Assembly (NCBI GenBank): GCA_039934475.1
Contig: JBDTMC010000082.1
Coordinates: forward strand, 1 to 21,376
DNA: 21,376 nucleotides
Source: JBDTMC01 sp039934475
GTDB lineage: Bacteria > Acidobacteriota > Terriglobia > Bryobacterales > Bryobacteraceae
Direction of reading: 5' to 3'
The position numbers were made by a program, and so were the translations under genes. This document shows positions 16,611-21,376 of this stretch, piece after piece (position 1 is the first letter of the stretch; each line of letters opens with the position of its first letter). Under the pieces are notes generated by a model. The model was not told where the DNA came from. It saw only the letters and a program-made list of their open reading frames with translations, and made no database searches.

Positions 16611-18148
16611 TGGAGGACCCCCGTCAGAATGTTGTTTGCAACCGGGAACAGAACGCCATTGTAATTTCCCGGCTTGATACTGCCGGTGTAGTGGATGTAC
16701 GTATGGCCGCCGCCGGCCGCGATTCCAAGGTAGCCGCCGGGAAGTCCCGCACCGTTAAAGCCGCCGAGCGGACCGTCATAGAGCGACTGCGTAACTCTCC
16801 GCGGCGTGCCTGGCGCACCGTCGCCCTTCGCTACCTGAGCCAGAAAGACTTGCATGCTTGTTTTCAAGGGGTCGTTCTCTGTCGAGTAGTAAGCGATGTT
16901 CACCACACCGGTTGAGGCATCCAGCGCGAGGTGCCCAAAGAACTGCTGTCCGGCGGCATTCGAGACTTTCTGAAGGGGCGACCAGTTGACGCCGTCGGTG
17001 GACGTCGTCAGGACCACATCGGTCTTGGCACAGAGCGGAAAGAAGATCTCGCCGCCGGTTACTGTTGGCGTCCCGCAGCGGTCATACACGAGAAAAGTGG
17101 TCACCGTCGATCCGTCGCTCTCCAGGCGGTTCACGTGCTTTGGATACGTCGGATCCGTGGTCTGGATGGAGATCGGGTTGACGTACTGCGGCGTCAGTTC
17201 CACCTCTCCCGGCAGGCCCGCGGGCTGCGATTCGTGGAGCACCGCGACGGGCGCGGCACAAACGGGAGGTTGCGGCGATCCGCCCGGCTGGCAAGTCACA
17301 AACCTCAATTCCAGGGCCGTAGTCGGAGTGTTGGCGTCGCGCTGGACATAGGAAATCGTGATGCCGCCATCCGGGCGCACTTGTACCCACGGATTGTAGG
17401 TACGGGTGTCCGCGCCGCTCACCTTCACCTGGTTGCTGCAGTTGCTCAGCGCATTGGAACAGGTGGAAAGGGAGATGGTGGTGGCTGAGCCATCCTGGTT
17501 GTTCTGGGCGACAACGATGTAGATGTCGCCGGCGCCGGTCCCCGTAGCGCGTTGATCCACCGCGATGGACGGAGAGAACAATCCGCTGCTGGTGTTCGAC
17601 GAGACCAGGTTGGCCAGTTGCGCCACCGGGACAAAACACGGGACAGCGTTCGGGACTGTGCCCGAAGGGCAGTTGGTAGTGTTGAGCAGCGTTGCTGGAG
17701 TAGCTTTCATCAGGCCAACGGCGATCTGGGGACCAAGGCGAAGATCGGCGATGAAGAACGCGTGCCGTGCTGGATCGGCCACTACCACGGGATCGCCGAA
17801 GATGCTGTAGAAGTCGCCCGTATTCGACTGAATGCCGGGCAGTTCACCTTCCAGGTCCGCGCTGCAGTTCGCATTGCCGCGCTGAACGTAAAACGCATCT
17901 GCATTTTGCCCCGGTAGGAAGCCAAGCGGGGGCAGTGATCGTGCGTCCAGCGCTGTGCCAATAACAAGGTCGCCGCCGTTCAATGCGGCGCCAGGCAGCA
18001 CCGCGACGGTTTCATTGTACTGACCAACCGCGTTCGCCGGCGCCTGCAGATTGAAGGTGTTTCCGTTCACTGAGCAAGTGGCGCTTTGACCTGACGCGCC
18101 CGCGCACATGACGACGCAAAGAGCGAGAACAACCGCATAACGACGCAT
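16607..18148 (-). CDS. Secreted sialidase-like beta-propeller protein A
   Basis: A protein of 513 residues with GAAGGAG five bases before its ATG and a signal peptide (MRRYAVVLALCVVMCAGASG, then QSATC). Propeller-like repeats are visible: PVVVADPARHAFFIADLRLG, then FSPSIAVDQRATGTGAGDIY, then NPWVQVRPDGGITISYVQRD, then an Asp-box-like TTSTDGVNWSPLQ, then FFGHLALDASTGVVNIAYYS. Several paired Cys suggest extracytoplasmic disulfides. It is the first gene of a two-gene unit with its paralogue. The region upstream carries three 11-bp direct repeats and a TATGGT -10 candidate. Substrate and activity cannot be inferred from sequence; an exo-sialidase label would be over-reading. Confidence 0.7.
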   Translation of the reverse strand: MRRYAVVLALCVVMCAGASGQSATCSVNGNTFNLQAPANAVGQYNETVAVLPGAALNGGDLVIGTALDARSLPPLGFLPGQNADAFYVQRGNANCSADLEGELPGIQSNTGDFYSIFGDPVVVADPARHAFFIADLRLGPQIAVGLMKATPATLLNTTNCPSGTVPNAVPCFVPVAQLANLVSSNTSSGLFSPSIAVDQRATGTGAGDIYIVVAQNNQDGSATTISLSTCSNALSNCSNQVKVSGADTRTYNPWVQVRPDGGITISYVQRDANTPTTALELRFVTCQPGGSPQPPVCAAPVAVLHESQPAGLPGEVELTPQYVNPISIQTTDPTYPKHVNRLESDGSTVTTFLVYDRCGTPTVTGGEIFFPLCAKTDVVLTTSTDGVNWSPLQKVSNAAGQQFFGHLALDASTGVVNIAYYSTENDPLKTSMQVFLAQVAKGDGAPGTPRRVTQSLYDGPLGGFNGAGLPGGYLGIAAGGGHTYIHYTGSIKPGNYNGVLFPVANNILTGVLQ

Positions 18149-18186
18149 ACGGCTCCTTCGACGGGAACTGTCTCACCTTGGTGTAA

Positions 18187-18238
18187 ACCATAGTGCGGTG
18201 ACAGGTTGTGAAGGGGTTGTAAAAGCCTTGTAAAAAGC
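18187..18238 (-). promoter_or_regulatory. Candidate PhoB/OmpR-type operator and promoter for the sialidase-like pair
   Basis: On the plus strand TTGTGAAGGGG, TTGTAAAAGCC and TTGTAAAAAGC start at 18206, 18217 and 18228, an exact 11-bp period. Read on the gene strand this is TTTACA-N5-TTTACA-N5-TTCACA, the layout of Pho boxes bound by PhoB/PhoP-family regulators. A -10 candidate TATGGT (18187-18192) lies 13 bases downstream and no -35 is present, as expected for an activator-dependent promoter. A transcript would then start about 30 bases before the ATG at 18148. Confidence 0.5.
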
Positions 18239-18239
18239 G

Positions 18240-18997
18240 TCAGACGCGCGCCCAGTAAAGCCGTGTGTCGTAGAGCACGCTGACGATGCCGTTCGCGTCC
18301 GCGTACCGGTCTACGAGTCCGTTCACTGTCGCGAAGAACTGGTCATGATTCGGCTCTCCCGGATGGGGCACGTAGGATGCCGATTCCATGCGGCCGATGA
18401 GGGCTTTGCGGTCCATGTCTTGCGTCCAAAAGGTGTGGTGCAAGTGAACTTCGGGGGCCAACGTCAGGGCGTTGGCCTGGGCGACGTCGTGCTCGTGCAG
18501 GATGTGATTGGCATACGCGGGACAGTACTTGAGCAAGGCCCCTTCCAGGTCGCGCAGGAATTCGAAGCGTCGGGACGCCGCAGGTTCCACATCACCGCGA
18601 TGATGCCGCCGGGCTTCAAAATCCGGTACATCTCAGCCTTCGTCTGTTCCAACCGGAACCAGTGGAAGGCCTGGGCGCAAAGAACGCAATCCACCGATTC
18701 CGAGGGCAATCCAGTGGCTTCCGCCGTGCCGGAGACCGCGGAGAACCTGGCTTCTGCGCCGAGGGAAGCCACCGCTTTTGCGCGCATTTCGGCGTTCGGC
18801 TCCACAGCCGTCACCTGGTAGCCTCGGCGGAGAAATAGAGCCGACGACAAGCCGGTCCCTGCACCGATGTCCGCCACCAGCGCGCTTGGCCGCAAGCCGG
18901 CTTCGGTCTCTAATAGATCCACGACTTCCTCAGGGTAGGTGGGGCGAAAGCGCGCGTACGCGTCCGCACGGCTGGAGAAGCGTTCGGTCGGGTTCAT
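18240..18997 (-). pseudogene. SAM-dependent methyltransferase (class I), frameshifted
   Basis: Two frames together encode one methyltransferase. The first, from ATG 18995-18997, has ERFSSRADAYARFRPTYPEE, then the SAM-binding motif I VADIGAGTGLSS, then VTAVEPNAEMRA, then CVLCAQAFHWF, then YRILKPGGIIAVMWNLR. Sense then switches near 18580-18590 to the other frame: ASRRFEFLRDLEGALLKYCP, ending YDTRLYWARV. Adding one base would give a 252-residue protein, the usual length for this Methyltransf_11-type family. The substrate is unknown. The start lies four bases after the STAS stop, so it is the last gene of the gnd-surE-STAS unit. No homopolymer marks the shift; a recent mutation or an assembly error are both possible. 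Confidence 0.8.
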
Positions 18998-19001
18998 TGC
19001 T

Positions 19002-19346
19002 TTAGTGAACGGCCTTGAGAGCCTCGTCGACAGTCGGGTGGAATTCGAAGACGGTGTCGAGGCGGGTCACTTTGAAGCCTTCGCGCACTTGCCCGTCGGC
19101 GCCGGCCATGATGAGGCGGCCCTTCTCGCGGAAGACGTGGTTGAGGCTGGCAATAAAGCGTCCGATGCCGGTGCTGTCGATATGAGTGACGCCACTCAGA
19201 TCGCAGATGAAGATCTTCTTGCCCTGCTTCAGCAGGCGCAGGACGACATCGGGAATGGCCGCGCTCTCGTTGCCGAGCATAATTCGCCCGCTCAACTTGA
19301 GCACAATCAGGCCCGGGACAGGTTCACTTTGCTCAATCCGCAGCAT
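19002..19346 (-). CDS. STAS-domain anti-sigma factor antagonist
   Basis: A protein of 114 residues forming one STAS domain of the SpoIIAA/RsbV kind. Visible are VPGLIVLKLSGRIMLGNESA, then KKIFICDLSGVTHIDSTGIG with the phosphorylatable Ser58, then GRLIMAGADGQVREGF and LDTVFEFHPTVDEAL. Family members are phosphorylated by an anti-sigma kinase and, when dephosphorylated, release a sigma factor. No cognate RsbW-like kinase is in the window. The ATG at 19344-19346 has no strong ribosome site. It lies 35 bases after surE and four bases before the methyltransferase, on the same strand. Confidence 0.92.
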   Translation of the reverse strand: MLRIEQSEPVPGLIVLKLSGRIMLGNESAAIPDVVLRLLKQGKKIFICDLSGVTHIDSTGIGRFIASLNHVFREKGRLIMAGADGQVREGFKVTRLDTVFEFHPTVDEALKAVH

Positions 19347-19381
19347 GTCCGAAAACTACTGATAACACAGTTCGCGTGCAG

Positions 19382-20092
19382 TCATCGGAGATGGAACCCG
19401 TTACCGATGGCTAAAGGAATGGCAGTGACGGTGATGTTACCGGCAAAGCAGAGGTCCACATCGGTGCCATCGCGGCGCGGCCGGCTGTAATAATCGCCAG
19501 AGTAGCGGTACTGGTCGCCATCGCGGCGGTAACGAACCTGCAGCGGCGAGAAGTCCACGGGGCACTCGACAATCTCCGGCTCAGGCGCCTCCCGCGTCAG
19601 GTGGGGCAGGTTCACATTAAAGTAAACGCCGCCGGGCAGCGATTGTTCCAATAACTTGTGTAACACTCGCGAGGCCATCGCTTCCGTGCGGGCCCAATCG
19701 AGTTCGCGACCACGGAGGATGTACTGCGAAATGGCCACTGCCGGGACGCCATGCAAGGCCGCTTCGCGAGCCGCCGCTACTGTTCCCGAAATATAGATAT
19801 CAACGCCCAAATTGCCGCCGCGGTTGATGCCGGCAACCACCAGTCCGGCGTCGGGAACGAGGCACGAAAGCGCGAGACGCGTGCAATCGGCGGGCGTACC
19901 GCAAATGCGAAAGCGATTGGGTGAATCCTCGATCACGGCGATGGAGGCGGCCGTAGTGATCTGATGACCAACGCCGGACCTCTCGCAATCTGGCGCCACG
20001 GCGAACACTTCGCCCAATGAGGCACACGCGCCGCCAAGCGCGGCCAGACCAGGAGCATCCATGCCGTCGTCGTTGGTAATGACGATTTTCAT
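19382..20092 (-). CDS. surE: 5'/3'-nucleotidase SurE
   Basis: A protein of 236 residues, slightly under the usual 250. SurE is a cytoplasmic, metal-dependent nucleoside monophosphate phosphatase linked to stationary-phase survival. The metal-site residues are present: D8 and D9 in IVITNDDGMDAPG, S39 in AVAPDCERSGVGHQIT, and N90 in VVAGINRGGNLG. The GTPADC and ISGTVAAAREA motifs also follow the family; the usual YSGT is ISGT here. The ATG (20090-20092) has AGGGCG just upstream and lies five bases after the gnd stop, so it is probably co-transcribed with gnd. Confidence 0.96.
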   Translation of the reverse strand: MKIVITNDDGMDAPGLAALGGACASLGEVFAVAPDCERSGVGHQITTAASIAVIEDSPNRFRICGTPADCTRLALSCLVPDAGLVVAGINRGGNLGVDIYISGTVAAAREAALHGVPAVAISQYILRGRELDWARTEAMASRVLHKLLEQSLPGGVYFNVNLPHLTREAPEPEIVECPVDFSPLQVRYRRDGDQYRYSGDYYSRPRRDGTDVDLCFAGNITVTAIPLAIGNGFHLR

Positions 20093-20097
20093 TCGCC

Positions 20098-21376
20098 CTA
20101 TACAGCCAGTTGGGGGCGAGTGGGCTCAGGCCAATCCAGATGGAAGAACTTACCGCGCGGCTGGTCCACGCGCTCGTAAGTATGGGCACCGAAGAAGTCT
20201 CGCTGGCCTTGCAGCAGGTTCGCCGGCAAGCTCTCAGCGCGGTAGGCATCGTAGTACGCCAGCGCAGAGAAGAACGTGGGAGCAGGAATCCCATGCACGG
20301 CCGCGGCCGCAATTACACGCCGCCAGTTTGTCTGGGCGGCGTCGATGGCACTTTTGAAGTAGGGATCCAGCAGCAGATTGGTCAGGTCGGGATTTCGGTC
20401 ATAGGCTTCGGTGATCTTCTGCAGGAAGCGCGCGCGGATGATGCAGCCGCCGCGCCAGATGCTGGCGATCTCACCGAAGTGCAGCTTCCAGTTAAATTCC
20501 TTCTGTGCCTCACGCATCAGTTGGAAGCCCTGTGCGTAAGCACAAATCTTGGAGCAGTAGAGCGCGTCGTGAATCGCCTTGATGAACTCGGCGCGGTCAC
20601 CTTCGTAGCGCGGCTCCGGGCCAGTGAGCACCTTCGACGCTTCCACACGTTCTTCCTTGATGGCGCTGATGAAGCGCGCGAACACGGCTTCGGCCACAGT
20701 GGGAGCGGGAACACCCATATCGAGCGCATTCGCCGAAGTCCACTTGCCTGTGCCCTTCTGTCCCGCGGTGTCGAGCACCATATCCACAAATGGCGCGCCG
20801 GTGACAGGATCTTTCTGCTTCAGAATGTCGGCGGTGATCTCAATGAGGAAGCTGTCCAGAACGCCGGTGTTCCAGTCCGTGAAAATGGCACTCATCTCGT
20901 CCGGCGAATATCCAAGTAGATGCTTCATCAGGGCGTACGCCTCAGAGATCATCTGCATATCGCCGTACTCGATGCCGTTGTGGACCATCTTCACGTAGTG
21001 GCCCGCGCCGTTCGGCCCGATGTACGTGGTACACGGCACGCCGCCGACGATGGGATGTCCAGGCGTGGCGCCCTCGAGCGGCTTGCCGGTTGTGGCATCC
21101 ACCTTGGCGGCGACGGCCGTCCAGATCGGCTCAATCTCTTTGTACGCTTCCGCGGCGCCGCCGGGCATCAATGAGGGGCCGAACCGAGCACCCTCTTCGC
21201 CGCCCGACACACCCGAACCGACGAACCGTAAGCCCTTCGCGGCCAAGTCCTTTTCGCGGCGGATAGTGTCAGTCCAGAGGGAATTGCCTCCATCGATGAT
21301 GATGTCGCCCTGTTCGAGAAACGGCAGCAGGCTATCGATCACCGCGTCCGTCGCCCCGCCTGCTTTCACCAGAATG
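20098..21376 (-). CDS. gnd: 6-phosphogluconate dehydrogenase (decarboxylating), N-terminus outside window
   Basis: The frame runs off the right edge; about 426 residues are visible and roughly 50 N-terminal residues with the GxGxxG NADP loop are missing. The enzyme converts 6-phosphogluconate to ribulose 5-phosphate in the oxidative pentose phosphate pathway. The visible part begins ILVKAGGATDAVID, then GDIIIDGGNSLWTDT, then FVGSGVSGGEEGARFGPSLM, then the catalytic segment GAGHYVKMVHNGIEYGDMQ (Lys and Glu of the active site), then QKGTGKWTS and IWRGGCIIRARFL. The C-terminal tail reads QRDFFGAHTYER. All landmarks of the long (about 470-480 residue) GndA form are present. It heads a tight minus-strand cluster with surE. 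Confidence 0.97.
   Translation of the reverse strand, partial: ILVKAGGATDAVIDSLLPFLEQGDIIIDGGNSLWTDTIRREKDLAAKGLRFVGSGVSGGEEGARFGPSLMPGGAAEAYKEIEPIWTAVAAKVDATTGKPLEGATPGHPIVGGVPCTTYIGPNGAGHYVKMVHNGIEYGDMQMISEAYALMKHLLGYSPDEMSAIFTDWNTGVLDSFLIEITADILKQKDPVTGAPFVDMVLDTAGQKGTGKWTSANALDMGVPAPTVAEAVFARFISAIKEERVEASKVLTGPEPRYEGDRAEFIKAIHDALYCSKICAYAQGFQLMREAQKEFNWKLHFGEIASIWRGGCIIRARFLQKITEAYDRNPDLTNLLLDPYFKSAIDAAQTNWRRVIAAAAVHGIPAPTFFSALAYYDAYRAESLPANLLQGQRDFFGAHTYERVDQPRGKFFHLDWPEPTRPQLAV

Noticed and set aside
14976..18148. Several plus-strand frames of 100-240 codons opposite the two propeller genes
   Set aside because: All are Arg/Gly-rich antisense shadows; the minus-strand frames have signal peptides, coupling and paralogy.

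Overview
The window looks like a chromosomal segment of an acidobacterium, probably from the Bryobacterales/Solibacter side of the phylum. This is inferred from gene content, not from a marker gene. The pointers are a PadR regulator directly upstream of a MacB-like permease of the ADOP type, a carboxypeptidase-regulatory/TonB C-terminal protein, large secreted propeller-type proteins, Uma2 and DUF2934 proteins, and high GC. No rRNA, tRNA or CRISPR array was recognised by eye.

Layout. (1) 1-445, minus: PadR repressor followed by the start of an ABC permease. (2) 446-3598: short repeats and an inverted repeat, a secreted PhoX-like (DUF839) protein, a receiver-domain protein and a small DUF2934 protein. 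(3) About 3600-10111: an accessory stretch that looks like a graveyard of mobile and toxin-antitoxin DNA. It holds a collapsed copy of the PhoX-like gene, an acyl-carrier-like membrane protein, a PIN-toxin tail, three copies of one AbrB-type antitoxin locus (one intact, two broken), a split CarboxypepD/TonB_C pair, a membrane protein, a tyrosine-recombinase tail, a BON-LysM protein, a frameshifted winged-helix/nuclease-like gene, an Mrr-like nuclease that appears to have lost its N-terminus, and a Uma2 nuclease-fold protein. (4) 10517-14899, plus: carA-carB, the two subunits of carbamoyl-phosphate synthase, with stop and start codons abutting. (5) 14880-18148, minus: a tandem pair of paralogous secreted sialidase-like proteins coupled by an ATGA overlap. 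They lie behind three 11-bp direct repeats that look like a PhoB/OmpR-family operator. (6) 18240-21376, minus: gnd, surE, a STAS anti-sigma-factor antagonist and a frameshifted SAM methyltransferase, tightly spaced and probably one operon.

How the genes relate. The carAB block and the gnd-surE end are ordinary housekeeping DNA. The accessory stretch shows repeated insertion and decay: the same antitoxin locus was copied three times and several neighbours are truncated or shifted out of frame. I found no convincing complete new system. The best candidates for a second look are the winged-helix/PD-(D/E)XK-like gene interrupted at a G tract, the triplicated antitoxin locus with its shared palindrome-containing leader, and the 11-bp repeat operator in front of the sialidase-like pair.
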